Shown piece by piece: positions 43,297-51,892 of a stretch of DNA of 64,000 nucleotides. The notes below the pieces were generated by a model. It had not been told where the DNA came from and did no database searches. It saw only the letters and a program-made list of their open reading frames with translations. The position numbers were made by a program, and so were the translations under genes. The number at the start of each line of letters is the position of its first letter. Position 1 is the first letter of the stretch. The DNA is from Paenibacillus sp. FSL H8-0079 (GTDB taxonomy: Bacteria > Bacillota > Bacilli > Paenibacillales > Paenibacillaceae), in the NCBI RefSeq assembly GCF_037991315.1, contig NZ_CP150300.1, positions 3,286,001 to 3,350,000 on the forward strand, in the 5' to 3' direction.

Positions 43297-44254
43297 TCTC
43301 GTATCCCAAGCTTTGAACAAAGCTAATATGGGAATTATGATTGTCGATAGACACCTGAAAGTTGTGGTGTGGAATGGCTGGTTGGAACGCCTTACTGGCA
43401 AGAGTAGGGAAGAAGTCGTTGGCCAGAATCTGCTTGAAGTGTGTCCACGCTTTAAGTCCAATGTTTACCTGAATATTTTGCAAAATGCGCTGTATCATGG
43501 TCAGAGCAGATTTTGCTCAAGCGCTTTACATAAAGCGTTTATTCTCCCTAATGAAGGCGAGGATGAACATTTAATCAGACAAAATATGCATGTTGAACCG
43601 CTTTATCAGGAAGATCGCTGTTATGCCCTAATTCAGATTACTGATATGACAAACATGAACACCCGGGTATATAAACTTAAAAACCTGATTAAGGAGCTTG
43701 AGACCGAGTACACCAAAATCAAAATTTCCGAGAAGATCAGCAAGCATATGTCCCTGCATGATCCACTTACCGGTCTGCCTAATCGTCTTGCTTATAATGA
43801 CCGTCTTGCATGGGCCATCAGCAATGCTCAAAGAAGTGATAGCAAACTTGCTGTCATGTTTGTGGATGCTGACGGATTCAAGCAAGTGAATGATACATAT
43901 GGACACGATGTTGGTGATCAAGTGTTGCTGGAGATGGCCAAGCGATTAAGCGAAACGATTCCAACGACAGACACTGTGGCACGTCTTGGCGGGGATGAAT
44001 TCATCATATTAAGCCACCTGAAGGAAGATCACGATGCTGAAATCATCGCCAAACAATTGGAAGCGGCATTCAGCACCCATTTCAAGATTGCCGGAAATTA
44101 TATCAACCTTTCGATCAGTATTGGCATAAGCCTTTTTCCAAAGCATGGACAGGAACCTTCCGAACTTTTGAGACATGCGGATCGAGCCATGTACAAGATT
44201 AAGAAGAACGGAAAGAACGGATACGGAATCTTTGAACCAGAAAGTGATGAATAA
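43289..44254 (+). CDS. Diguanylate cyclase with N-terminal PAS domain
   Basis: A 321-aa soluble enzyme making cyclic-di-GMP. A PAS-type sensor (about 5-120; GIMIVDRHLKVVVWNGWLER) and a coiled linker lead to a GGDEF domain (about 150-318) with DPLTGLPNR, FVDADGFKQVND and an intact GGDEF active site. The product-inhibition I-site (RxxD just upstream) is absent; the Arg position is Pro. ATG 43289 has GGAGG and overlaps the CheC-like gene. The PAS domain may sense redox or a small ligand. Confidence 0.94.
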   Translation: MGNLVSQALNKANMGIMIVDRHLKVVVWNGWLERLTGKSREEVVGQNLLEVCPRFKSNVYLNILQNALYHGQSRFCSSALHKAFILPNEGEDEHLIRQNMHVEPLYQEDRCYALIQITDMTNMNTRVYKLKNLIKELETEYTKIKISEKISKHMSLHDPLTGLPNRLAYNDRLAWAISNAQRSDSKLAVMFVDADGFKQVNDTYGHDVGDQVLLEMAKRLSETIPTTDTVARLGGDEFIILSHLKEDHDAEIIAKQLEAAFSTHFKIAGNYINLSISIGISLFPKHGQEPSELLRHADRAMYKIKKNGKNGYGIFEPESDE

Positions 44255-44274
44255 ACATAAATATGTCATTTCTT

Positions 44275-44388
44275 AAAGTTGCTGCATAGCAACTTTATTT
44301 GTCTATACAATTAACATAAGGAAAAATACGTTTTCTCCTAAACGGTGAACGCCTGGTTACTTCATATTTGGAAGGGCAGGCGTTTTTT
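44275..44388 (+). terminator. Two terminator-like hairpins after the GGDEF gene
   Basis: Hairpin 1: AAAGTTGC/GCAACTTT (44275-44296), followed by ATTT. Hairpin 2: AACGCCTG/CAGGCGTT (44348-44384) with 21-nt loop and six T to 44388. The second is the main terminator; the next gene is on the opposite strand. Confidence 0.75.
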
Positions 44389-44412
44389 ATATAAGATTTG
44401 AATCATTTATTT

Positions 44413-45084
44413 TTAGAAATCGGTTGAATATCGATGTAACTGCTCCATATCCAACACCTTTATTGTTCTATTTTCCTTAATGATGATCTGCTCCTGGGCC
44501 AAATCGCTTAACAATCTTCTAATATGTCGATCGGAGATTCCCATCATGCTTGAAATATCTTTCATGACAAAAGGAATCGTTGCTGATTCAAATTTCTCCG
44601 AGGTTTGCAGAATATATTTACACAGCTTATTTTTTGCAGGATATAACAATGACCTTGCATTTTTTATTGAAGACTTCATGAGTTTATCCGTGAGAACCGT
44701 ACACATATGCGATAAAAAAGTGACTGATTTGGTCAAATGCGAATGTACAATCTGCAAAGGGATCAGTAGAATGGTTGACGGTACAACAGCGACAGCAGTA
44801 TGAAGATAATTGCATTGTTGAAAAAATTCCAAGTCACCCAACACTCCATTTTTTTCTACATAATCGACAACGGCTACGTTTCCTTGATCAGAATAATTGT
44901 GAATGGCAACCCTGCCTTCAATTACGATATAAAAGTACTGCAATTCGTTGCCTGAGACGACAACCGTCTCGTTTTTCTTATACATTTTCACTTGCAGATT
45001 GGTCAAAGCTTCATCGGTAATGATTTCCTGTAAATTTGCTTTGAGGACCGCTGCTGTGATATCAGGGTTGACTTTTATGGGCAT
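44413..45084 (-). CDS. Crp/Fnr family transcriptional regulator
   Basis: A 223-aa regulator with a cyclic-nucleotide-binding-like domain (about 20-130; YFYIVIEGRVAIHNYSD, VLGDLEFFQQ) and a C-terminal winged helix (about 150-215; VMKDISSMMGISDRHIRRLL). The cAMP-contact Arg-Ser of Crp and the Fnr Cys cluster are not evident, so the signal is unknown. It is divergent from the SAH-hydrolase-like gene and a dyad lies between them. Ribosome site AAAGGAGT on the minus strand. Confidence 0.9.
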   Translation of the reverse strand: MPIKVNPDITAAVLKANLQEIITDEALTNLQVKMYKKNETVVVSGNELQYFYIVIEGRVAIHNYSDQGNVAVVDYVEKNGVLGDLEFFQQCNYLHTAVAVVPSTILLIPLQIVHSHLTKSVTFLSHMCTVLTDKLMKSSIKNARSLLYPAKNKLCKYILQTSEKFESATIPFVMKDISSMMGISDRHIRRLLSDLAQEQIIIKENRTIKVLDMEQLHRYSTDF

Positions 45085-45179
45085 AACACGTGAGGACTCC
45101 TTTACTAACTATTTTAGATCAACCATTTTCTCCCGATCATCATACACAAAGTAATTATTTGATGTACTCTCCAAAAGGC

Positions 45180-45221
45180 GGACATTTGTCCTTATTGACA
45201 GTCCTTTTTAAATATTATACT
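45180..45221 (+). promoter_or_regulatory. Promoter of the SAH-hydrolase-like gene with adjacent dyad
   Basis: The dyad GGACA-TT-TGTCC (45180-45191) lies 3 bp upstream of a perfect -35 TTGACA (45195-45200); the best -10 is TATACT (45216-45221), spacer 15 bp. The dyad is a candidate site for the divergent Crp/Fnr protein. Confidence 0.55.
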
Positions 45222-45265
45222 TACCTCGAATTATAAAACAACGGATTGGTACATAGGGGGAACTT

Positions 45266-46447
45266 ATGATGAACAGTATTATTGATGATCAAAGTTTGGC
45301 TAGTGCGGGGTTAGTGAGAATGCAGTGGTTTAGAGAGAGAATGCCTTTGATCACAGAAGTGAATCAATTGTTTCAAGAGCAGCAAGTCCTTAAAGGAATG
45401 ACTATCGCGATCAGTATGCATATTGAGCCCAAAACGGGATTCTGGGTAGAGGGTCTTCTAGCGAGTGGGGCTGCACATATCTATTTGGTCGGGTGTCTTG
45501 GAACAACGAAGAAGGATACCGCAGCATACCTGGCATCACTACCTAATGTCACGGTTTTAGCGAAAGAAGGAGATCGTTATGACGATCACAAACGTTACCT
45601 ACAGATGGTCATGGAACATAAAATCGATCTCTTCCTCGACAATGGTGCAAGCCTGATTCTTGCTCACGATGAACTGAAACCTGATTGGAACCCAATTGGT
45701 GCAAACGAAGAGACACGTACAGGAAGGTTGCTGATTGAGAAGAGTGGGGTACAGCCTGATTATCCCGTTATCGTGATTGATGACTCGCCCTTGAAGCAGA
45801 CTTTTGAGAACGCGCTGGGTGTTGGACAGTCTGTTGTAGATGGTTTCATGCGCACAACCAGTCTTCTCGTTGGAGGGAAAAAGGTTCTTGTTGTGGGATA
45901 CGGATATTGCGGTAGCGGCATTGCTAAAAAGTTCCGGGGATTAGGTGCGATTACGTTAGTCTATGACATGAATCCTGTTAATCTCTTAAATGCAAAAACA
46001 GACGGGCATTGGGTTGGGGAACTGCACGAATTAATCCCCGAAGCGGATGTGATCATTACGGCAACTGGATCTTTTAATGTCATAACCGAGCAGCATATCC
46101 CTTACTTCAAAGAAAAAGTTATTCTTGCAAACTCAGGGCACTACGGTTTTGAAATCAATGTGGAAGAAATCAAGCAAGCTTCTCAATCCGTTGAAGTCGT
46201 GAAAGAAGGTATCGAACGAATCACGTTTGCAGAGAAAAGTATCTATTTGCTTCATCATGCAAACCCTCTTAATTTGGCAGGAGCTGACGGTAATCCCATT
46301 GAGATTATGGACATGGGATTTGCACTGATATCCTATTCTGCCTATCGCATTATTACGAATGCGGAATCACTGCAACATGGGTTGCAACCCGTCCCGAAAG
46401 ATATTGATAGTCAAGTTGGTAAGTTATTTATGAACTCTATTCAATAG
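45266..46447 (+). CDS. S-adenosylhomocysteine hydrolase-like protein (divergent)
   Basis: A 393-aa protein with the S-adenosylhomocysteinase layout. Substrate region: FLDNGASLI and GANEETRTG. Hinge: DDSPLKQTFENALGVG (keeps the catalytic Lys and Asn; the canonical Asp is Glu). The NAD-binding Rossmann domain is VLVVGYGYCGSGIAKKFRGL (about 205-330), followed by ITATGSFNVI. It is shorter than the usual 420-470 aa. Most Firmicutes use Pfs/LuxS instead, so this may act on a different thioether nucleoside or be non-canonical. ATG 45266 follows AGGGGG; ATG 45269 is also possible. Confidence 0.85.
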   Translation: MMNSIIDDQSLASAGLVRMQWFRERMPLITEVNQLFQEQQVLKGMTIAISMHIEPKTGFWVEGLLASGAAHIYLVGCLGTTKKDTAAYLASLPNVTVLAKEGDRYDDHKRYLQMVMEHKIDLFLDNGASLILAHDELKPDWNPIGANEETRTGRLLIEKSGVQPDYPVIVIDDSPLKQTFENALGVGQSVVDGFMRTTSLLVGGKKVLVVGYGYCGSGIAKKFRGLGAITLVYDMNPVNLLNAKTDGHWVGELHELIPEADVIITATGSFNVITEQHIPYFKEKVILANSGHYGFEINVEEIKQASQSVEVVKEGIERITFAEKSIYLLHHANPLNLAGADGNPIEIMDMGFALISYSAYRIITNAESLQHGLQPVPKDIDSQVGKLFMNSIQ

Positions 46448-46613
46448 AGTTAGTATGTTAATTTTATTTTTGGTGTTGTTTTACTATGAAGCGCAGGGGT
46501 GTGAAGACGAGCGATAAGTCGGTGGCTCCTGATGGGAAGCAAGCTAATATTAAACCATAGGATTAGTGTTGGTAGCACAATATTGAGAGAGACCAGAGTA
46601 TGGCCCAATTGAG

Positions 46614-46638
46614 AGCCGCTAAATTAGCGGCTTTTTTG
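46614..46638 (+). terminator. Terminator downstream of the SAH-hydrolase-like gene
   Basis: AGCCGCTAA (46614-46622) pairs with TTAGCGGCT (46624-46632), effective 8-bp stem, followed by six T. The stretch 46448-46613 before it holds no supported gene. Confidence 0.82.
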
Positions 46639-46746
46639 GATTTTATTAAATAAGGAGAAAAACATATCGTCCCCCTTAACAAATATATCTAATATGGAAC
46701 CCTATTGAGCATATTGATTTGCTTATGCTGGCTGAGAATGCAAACT

Positions 46747-47205
46747 TTATGAAGGGTTACGTGTTTTGAACACTTTGAAGAAAATTGAACTGTATAGGTA
46801 TGCCATCACCATAGGGATCAGATATGAAACGTAAGACCAGAAGATATTCCATCCATTAAAATACCACACTTTTCCGTACTCTTTGGCGATCCACTCAACA
46901 ATAGTCAACATGAGAGCTGATACAAATACGGCTATCCATGGATGTGCTCGATGTCTGTTAATAAAGTATATCATGAGACATCCAGCCATAGGGAAGAGAC
47001 CCACATCAAAAGGAAGAGCTGCAAAGGAGCGATTCGTGAATTCCGGAGCAAGATGCCAAAAGTAATTAAAACCAATATTATTGAATACGGTGGAAGTTGC
47101 GACACCAAATGGAAAAAAAATCAGGAGCAAGTTTAGGCTTTTTCTTAATATCCAGCAACCCACAACAATAGGGATCACAAAGCCCAATATCACATTCAAC
47201 AACAT
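46747..47205 (-). CDS. CBO0543-like small multi-pass membrane protein
   Basis: A 152-aa membrane protein with about five hydrophobic segments (near 3-20, 28-45, 65-83, 92-108, 122-142). Pattern WHLAPEF and VEWIAKEYGKVWYFNGWN recall the CBO0543 family of Firmicutes, which has no known function. It has its own ribosome site (AAGGGAG) and stands alone between convergent and same-strand neighbours. Confidence 0.8.
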   Translation of the reverse strand: MLLNVILGFVIPIVVGCWILRKSLNLLLIFFPFGVATSTVFNNIGFNYFWHLAPEFTNRSFAALPFDVGLFPMAGCLMIYFINRHRAHPWIAVFVSALMLTIVEWIAKEYGKVWYFNGWNIFWSYVSYLIPMVMAYLYSSIFFKVFKTRNPS

Positions 47206-47281
47206 AAAATCACTCCCTTGTAGATGATTTCACTATTGTTGACTGAATTCCTTCTTATAAACATGTCTTACACGTTGTATT

Positions 47282-47641
47282 CTAAGCTTGCGTTGTCTCA
47301 CCGTATTCTCTACCGTAGTCCGCCATCTTTTCAAGGATCGGAAGTAATTTGATTCCCTTGTCTGTTAATGAGTACTCGACGCGTGGAGGAACTTCCGGAT
47401 AGACATCCCGTTGAATAACGCCATCATTCTCCAATTCTTTAAGCTGCTTTGTAAGAGAGCCTTGAGAGAGATCTCCAAGGAATTTTTTGATATCCGTATA
47501 ACGGCGTGTTTCGTCTTTTAGATACCATAATATAAAATATTTCCATCGTCCGGAAAGGACATTCTGAGTAAACGCTATGGCGTACATGTCACTTTTTCCA
47601 TCTATAAAGTCTTGATCAAATCCTTCGTTGCATACTCTCAT
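47282..47641 (-). CDS. HxlR (DUF24) family transcriptional regulator
   Basis: A 119-aa winged-helix regulator. Typical features are GRWKYFILWYLKDETRRYTD, GSLTKQLKELENDGVI and the wing VPPRVEYSLTDKG. It has Cys4 near the N terminus (MRVCNEG), the position used by redox-sensing relatives such as YodB and CatR. It is divergent from the oxidoreductase operon at 47956, so it may sense electrophiles or disulfide stress and control that operon (inference). Ribosome site AGGAGTG on the minus strand. Confidence 0.92.
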   Translation of the reverse strand: MRVCNEGFDQDFIDGKSDMYAIAFTQNVLSGRWKYFILWYLKDETRRYTDIKKFLGDLSQGSLTKQLKELENDGVIQRDVYPEVPPRVEYSLTDKGIKLLPILEKMADYGREYGETTQA

Positions 47642-47749
47642 TCATATCACTCCTGATCCAAAGGTACAAAAAGATGTACTATGTTCATTTAAATTGCCCT
47701 CTTTGCAAACAAAAAGAATACACCTATGATGTTGTCAACACCAAAACAA

Positions 47750-47813
47750 TTTTAGCTTACCTAAAATGTGAAAGATTAATAACGATATCTTGATTTTATA
47801 GTTAGCAAGCTAA
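47750..47813 (+). promoter_or_regulatory. Two palindromic operators in the HxlR/oxidoreductase intergenic region
   Basis: TTTTAG-N5-CTAAAA (47750-47766) and TTAGCAAGCTAA (47802-47813) share the half-site TTAG with sites at 51275 and 51769. The second lies just after a likely -35 TTGATT (47790-47795), so binding should block transcription of the 47956 operon. The rest of the 314-bp gap 47642-47955 shows no gene. Confidence 0.7.
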
Positions 47814-47955
47814 ATAAATATACCATAGAAAGGAGTGACTGATAAGGGCATATAGCAAGTAGAAGGAAATAGGGATGCGTCTTCTAGATTTACATGGTTG
47901 GAGACAAACTGATATTCGATCATACCGTGAACTATAACAAGGGAGTTGTTTAATA

Positions 47956-49059
47956 ATGAGCAAAAAAATTCGTACAGGAATCATAGGAGCTTCAATTAAT
48001 AACGGATGGGCAAGTGGCACACATATTCCAGCTATTCAGCATTTGGATGAATTCGAGCTTACAGCGGTTGGGACAAGTAATATGGTAAGTGCAAAGAAAA
48101 GCGCAGAAGCTTTCCGCACAGATCACGGATTTGATAACAGCGAGGAGTTGGCTCATCATACCGATGTTGATATGGTGGTTGTTAGCATTAACGTTAGGGA
48201 GCATTATAATGCAGTCAAGGCCATCGCTCCTGCTGGCAAACCAATCTATTGTGAATGGCCACTAGGGTCGAATACAGATGAAGCCTTGGAAATGCAGGAA
48301 TGGATAGCTTCCGCACAACTGCCAAATGCGATTGGATTACAGGCCAGACAAGCTCCGGCCGTTCAATATGTAAAAGATTTATTGGCAGAGGGTTATGTTG
48401 GGAAAGTTTTGTCTGCCAACCTGAAGATCTCTATAGATGGCATGGGTGGCGTTGGTGACAAGTCGAGTGCGTACTTGTTTGACCGGAAAGTTGGAGGGAA
48501 TTTGCTGACCATTGTAGGTGGACACAATCTGGATGCATTTACCTATATGCTTGGGGACTTTACAGAATTATCTGCCACCACAGCTCAACAGTTTCCAGAA
48601 GTTGAATTGGTTGATATTCAGAAAGTCATCAAGAAAACAACGGATGATCAGATCATGATTACAGGAAAATTGACTAATGGTGCAGCAGCCAGCGTTCATA
48701 TTCAAGGTGGAGTTAAACATCAGACAGGACTCACACTTGAAATTTTCGGAGACAAAGGAACCATCGTGCTGAGTGCACCTGCATCCATTCAATTCGGATC
48801 ACACCAATTACGCGGTGCGGGATCAATGGACAACGAACTTCGTGAACTACGTATTCCTGATTCCTATTACTATGCTCCTGATTCACTTAAATCCGACTCT
48901 GGATTTGTTCTGAATATAGCTCAAGCTTATCGCAAGTTCGCGCAAGATATTCAAGAAGGCACTACCTTAGCACCTACTTTCGCGGATGCGGTGATACTTC
49001 ATCAGTTACTGGATGCCGTCGAGAAATCAGCACAGACCGGTGAACGTCAATATCTATAA
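47956..49059 (+). CDS. Gfo/Idh/MocA family oxidoreductase
   Basis: A 367-aa NAD(P)-dependent dehydrogenase. The Rossmann N terminus reads RTGIIGASINNGWASGTHIPAI; the motif KPIYCEWPLG stands where the family has EKP. The C-terminal alpha/beta domain runs from about 130 to 360 (GGNLLTIVGGHNLDAFTYMLG). The Lys of the usual EKP is replaced by Trp-Pro, as in Gal80-like members, so it may be regulatory or have altered catalysis. First gene of a three-gene operon with a flavin monooxygenase and a nitroreductase. Confidence 0.9.
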   Translation: MSKKIRTGIIGASINNGWASGTHIPAIQHLDEFELTAVGTSNMVSAKKSAEAFRTDHGFDNSEELAHHTDVDMVVVSINVREHYNAVKAIAPAGKPIYCEWPLGSNTDEALEMQEWIASAQLPNAIGLQARQAPAVQYVKDLLAEGYVGKVLSANLKISIDGMGGVGDKSSAYLFDRKVGGNLLTIVGGHNLDAFTYMLGDFTELSATTAQQFPEVELVDIQKVIKKTTDDQIMITGKLTNGAAASVHIQGGVKHQTGLTLEIFGDKGTIVLSAPASIQFGSHQLRGAGSMDNELRELRIPDSYYYAPDSLKSDSGFVLNIAQAYRKFAQDIQEGTTLAPTFADAVILHQLLDAVEKSAQTGERQYL

Positions 49060-49079
49060 TCTTCAAGGAGAAAAACGTT

Positions 49080-50426
49080 ATGAATAAAAGAAGAGAAATG
49101 CAACTGGCTTTACAGATGGTTTCGGGTTATGGAGCCGAATTTAGCGCATGGAGAATGCCTGGCACGGATCCTGCAGCTTACACCAATATGGATAGTTATG
49201 TAGAACGGGCTAAATTAGCTGAACAAGGAAAATTTCAAATGATTTTCATTGCTGACACTCCAGGATTATCCAATAATTTAGGCCCACAGACACCTATGTT
49301 TCCTATGGACCCCCTGCTGGCACTGATGGCCGTGGCAAGAGAGACCACGCACATCGGATTAGTTGCTACGCTGTCTACGACATTTAATTATCCCTACAAC
49401 ATTGCACGTCAGTTCAAAGCATTGGATGTAATCAGTCATGGACGTGTGGGATGGAATGCGGTTACCACATCCGATCCTGCAGCAGCGGCAAACTTTGGGG
49501 CACGTGTGGCAAGTCGCCAGGAACGTTATGCCAGAGCACATGAAAGCATTCAGATGGTTCAGTCCTTATGGGGAAGTTGGGAATCCGATGCTTGGACGTT
49601 AGATGTGGATGGAGGGGAATTTGCGGATATGAACAAAATCCGGCCTATTAACCTTCAAGGTCAATATTATGCATCTCGTGGTCCTCTACCGATTCCTCCA
49701 TCCGAGCAAGGACAGCCGGTTATTTTCCAAGCTGGAGGAGGAAGTGAGGGACTTGAGTTGGCGGGGAAATACGCTTCAGGTGTATATGCTAATCCATATG
49801 ACATAGAGTCCGCTCGTGAACAGAGACTAGCTATTCAACAAAGTGCTATTCGTTTCGGTCGAAACCCAGATGATATCAAAATGTTTGCAGGGTTTATGTT
49901 TTCTCTGGCTGCTACGGAAGAAGAAGCGCTGGAACGTCGAAAACAACTCATGAGTTTTAATCCTGAGGAGATACCCAATCGGGTAAGTTACCTTGGTTCC
50001 ATGATCGGTATACCGCTCTCGGTAAACTCGGTAGATATTGATAAACCATTAGAACCAAACTTGTTGAGAAATGCATATGCCAACCCAATGGACCCCCGTT
50101 CCGCAAGGGCTTTGAAGTTACTTTTAGAAGGATTAACGATTCGCGATGTTCTGGCTCATGGCGTTATTAACTATCACCCAGTGGTTGCGGGTACTCCCGT
50201 ACAAGTTGCTGATTTCTTGGAAGAATGGTTTTTGGAAGGTGCATGTGATGGATTCTCAGTCGTGCCCGATGTATCTTTTGATGGCGTTGCAGATTTTGTA
50301 AATCAGGTAGTACCTATCTTGCAGGAGCGCGGTTTGTTCCATAGAGAATATGAAGGGAAAACACTACGAGAGAATATGGGTGTTCCTTATGAATATGGAA
50401 TGCGGGAAAATGAAATAACTAGATAG
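49080..50426 (+). CDS. LLM-class FMN-dependent monooxygenase (NtaA/DszA type)
   Basis: A 448-aa bacterial luciferase-like oxygenase of the NtaA/SnaA/DszA group, which uses FMNH2 and O2. Motifs are MDPLLALMAVARETTHIGL, STTFNYPYNIARQFKALDVI, GRVGWNAVT and GQPVIFQAGGG. It needs a flavin reductase; the nitroreductase next to it may fill that role. Start 20 bp after the previous gene, ribosome site AAGGAG. Substrate unknown (the family acts on nitrilotriacetate, sulfonates and thiophenes). Confidence 0.92.
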   Translation: MNKRREMQLALQMVSGYGAEFSAWRMPGTDPAAYTNMDSYVERAKLAEQGKFQMIFIADTPGLSNNLGPQTPMFPMDPLLALMAVARETTHIGLVATLSTTFNYPYNIARQFKALDVISHGRVGWNAVTTSDPAAAANFGARVASRQERYARAHESIQMVQSLWGSWESDAWTLDVDGGEFADMNKIRPINLQGQYYASRGPLPIPPSEQGQPVIFQAGGGSEGLELAGKYASGVYANPYDIESAREQRLAIQQSAIRFGRNPDDIKMFAGFMFSLAATEEEALERRKQLMSFNPEEIPNRVSYLGSMIGIPLSVNSVDIDKPLEPNLLRNAYANPMDPRSARALKLLLEGLTIRDVLAHGVINYHPVVAGTPVQVADFLEEWFLEGACDGFSVVPDVSFDGVADFVNQVVPILQERGLFHREYEGKTLRENMGVPYEYGMRENEITR

Positions 50427-50440
50427 AGGAGAGAGTTTTT

Positions 50441-51181
50441 ATGAATAACACACTTGAATTGCTTCATAACCATACATCGTATCGATCTTACACATCTCAA
50501 CCTCTGACAGCAGAGCAACGAGATGCAATCTTTCAGGCAGCTAATCAAACTTCATCGTTCAGTCTTCTGCAGGCTGTATCCATTATTCGCATCACAGATC
50601 CAGTTCTTCGAGAAAAAGTTAGACATCTCTGTGTCGATCAACCCTATATTGAAGAAGCGGCAGAATTCTGGATCTTCTGTGCAGATTTCAACCGAAATCA
50701 TGAAATCGCTCCGTATGTGGATATTGAATATATTGAATTTCTATTGATTGGTTCATTCGATGCCGGCCTGATGGCACAAAATGCGTTAACCGCGGCCGAA
50801 TCGATGGGACTTGGCGGAGTGTTCATTGGTGGGGTCAGAGCCAATATTAGCGAGCTATCTGACGTATTAAATCTACCGAAATATGTTATCCCTCTGGTGG
50901 GATTATGTATCGGTAATCCAGCTGGAGATAAGCCGGAACTGAAACCTCGGCTCCCTCAATCCATGGTATTACTTGATAATCAATACCAACCAATGGATCA
51001 AGAGAAATTAGCAATCTATGATGAGACCATGCTGAAGTATTATGAAAATCGTCCGACAAGAGCTCCTTTCACTGTGAAAAAAGTAAAAGGATGGAGTGAC
51101 CATATCCAAGATCACCTCGAGAGAAGTATTCAGCCGCAAATGATGGCCTATTTGAACAAGCAAGGTTTTGCCAAAAAATAA
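50441..51181 (+). CDS. NfsA-type NAD(P)H-dependent nitroreductase/flavin reductase
   Basis: A 246-aa FMN oxidoreductase of the NfsA type. The N-terminal LLHNHTSYRSYTSQPL is the phosphate-binding signature, QAANQTSSFSLLQAVSII is the FMN motif, and AESMGLGGVFIGGVRANI matches the family. It reduces quinones, nitro compounds or free flavin. It lies 14 bp after the LLM monooxygenase and so likely supplies reduced flavin to it. Ribosome site GAGGAGAG. Confidence 0.93.
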   Translation: MNNTLELLHNHTSYRSYTSQPLTAEQRDAIFQAANQTSSFSLLQAVSIIRITDPVLREKVRHLCVDQPYIEEAAEFWIFCADFNRNHEIAPYVDIEYIEFLLIGSFDAGLMAQNALTAAESMGLGGVFIGGVRANISELSDVLNLPKYVIPLVGLCIGNPAGDKPELKPRLPQSMVLLDNQYQPMDQEKLAIYDETMLKYYENRPTRAPFTVKKVKGWSDHIQDHLERSIQPQMMAYLNKQGFAKK

Positions 51182-51211
51182 GCTTTACGATAAATCCAAT
51201 CTTTTTGAACT

Positions 51212-51242
51212 TTAGAGTTGCCGCCAATAGGCGGTGCTCTAA
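51212..51242 (+). repeat. Stem-loop after the nitroreductase gene
   Basis: TTAGAG and GCCGCC pair with GGCGGT and CTCTAA around an AATA loop with one bulge. There is no T-run, so termination is uncertain. Confidence 0.55.
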
Positions 51243-51274
51243 GGTAAATTGACAACTGTAATTTTTCGTGATAC

Positions 51275-51290
51275 ATTTAGTGCACTAAAT
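51275..51290 (+). promoter_or_regulatory. Perfect 16-bp palindrome upstream of the MarR gene
   Basis: ATTTAGTGCACTAAAT is fully palindromic, contains TTAG-N4-CTAA and lies 29 bp before the MarR start. It fits an autoregulatory MarR operator. Confidence 0.75.
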
Positions 51291-51319
51291 ATCATTCAGA
51301 TGACAGGAGGGGATAATTC

Positions 51320-51745
51320 ATGACAGATGCAGTAGATTGTGATATTCGACAGTCGTTAGATCGAATTTCTTCCCAAATGCGTCGGAATTATAGTGAGTCT
51401 CTTAGGGAACTAAATCTCTATGTAGGGCAAGATAAATTGTTGTATCATTTGTGGTTGGGAGATGGGGTAACCCAGATGCAACTGTGTGAACACTTGAAAT
51501 GTGAACCGCCAACGGTAACGAACATGGTTAAATCACTGGAGCAGAACGGATTTATATATCGTAAACGTGATGTACAAGATGCACGGATCATGCGTATTTA
51601 TCTAACGGACAAAGGAAAAGCATTAGAAAAGCCGGTGGATATTAAATGGAGGGAACAGCAGGCGAAATTGCTTCAATCCATTTCGACGGAAGATCGGTTG
51701 ATATTAAGACAACTAATGCAACAAATGGAGAGGAATATAGTGTAA
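51320..51745 (+). CDS. MarR family transcriptional regulator
   Basis: A 141-aa winged-helix regulator. DNA-binding part is VTQMQLCEHLKCEPPTVTNM, and the wing is RKRDVQDARIMRIYLTDKG. Cys residues at 7, about 57 and 62 could be a thiol switch. It is just downstream of the nitroreductase operon with its own palindrome; related TTAG/CTAA sites lie in the operon promoter and after its own gene. ATG 51320 follows AGGAGGGG. Confidence 0.92.
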   Translation: MTDAVDCDIRQSLDRISSQMRRNYSESLRELNLYVGQDKLLYHLWLGDGVTQMQLCEHLKCEPPTVTNMVKSLEQNGFIYRKRDVQDARIMRIYLTDKGKALEKPVDIKWREQQAKLLQSISTEDRLILRQLMQQMERNIV

Positions 51746-51768
51746 ATCTGTATTTCTTCGATTAATAC

Positions 51769-51780
51769 TTAGCTTGCTAA
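51769..51780 (+). promoter_or_regulatory. TTAGCTTGCTAA operator between MarR and Hfq-like genes
   Basis: This 12-bp palindrome is the exact reverse complement of the one at 47802-47813. It precedes the Hfq-like gene by 112 bp, so that gene may belong to the same regulon. Confidence 0.65.
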
Positions 51781-51892
51781 ATATAATTTCCGAATGTAGT
51801 CAAGCTTGTTTCTGCAAATAAAAACATAGAAGCGTAGTTGATTGATAAAAAGAAGATCCATTCCAATACCAGTGAGAGAGAGGGATAACAAT

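Noticed and set aside
46480-46560. 24-codon ORF (MKRRGVKTSDK...) downstream of the SAH-hydrolase-like gene
   Set aside because: No ribosome site and no family; probably chance.
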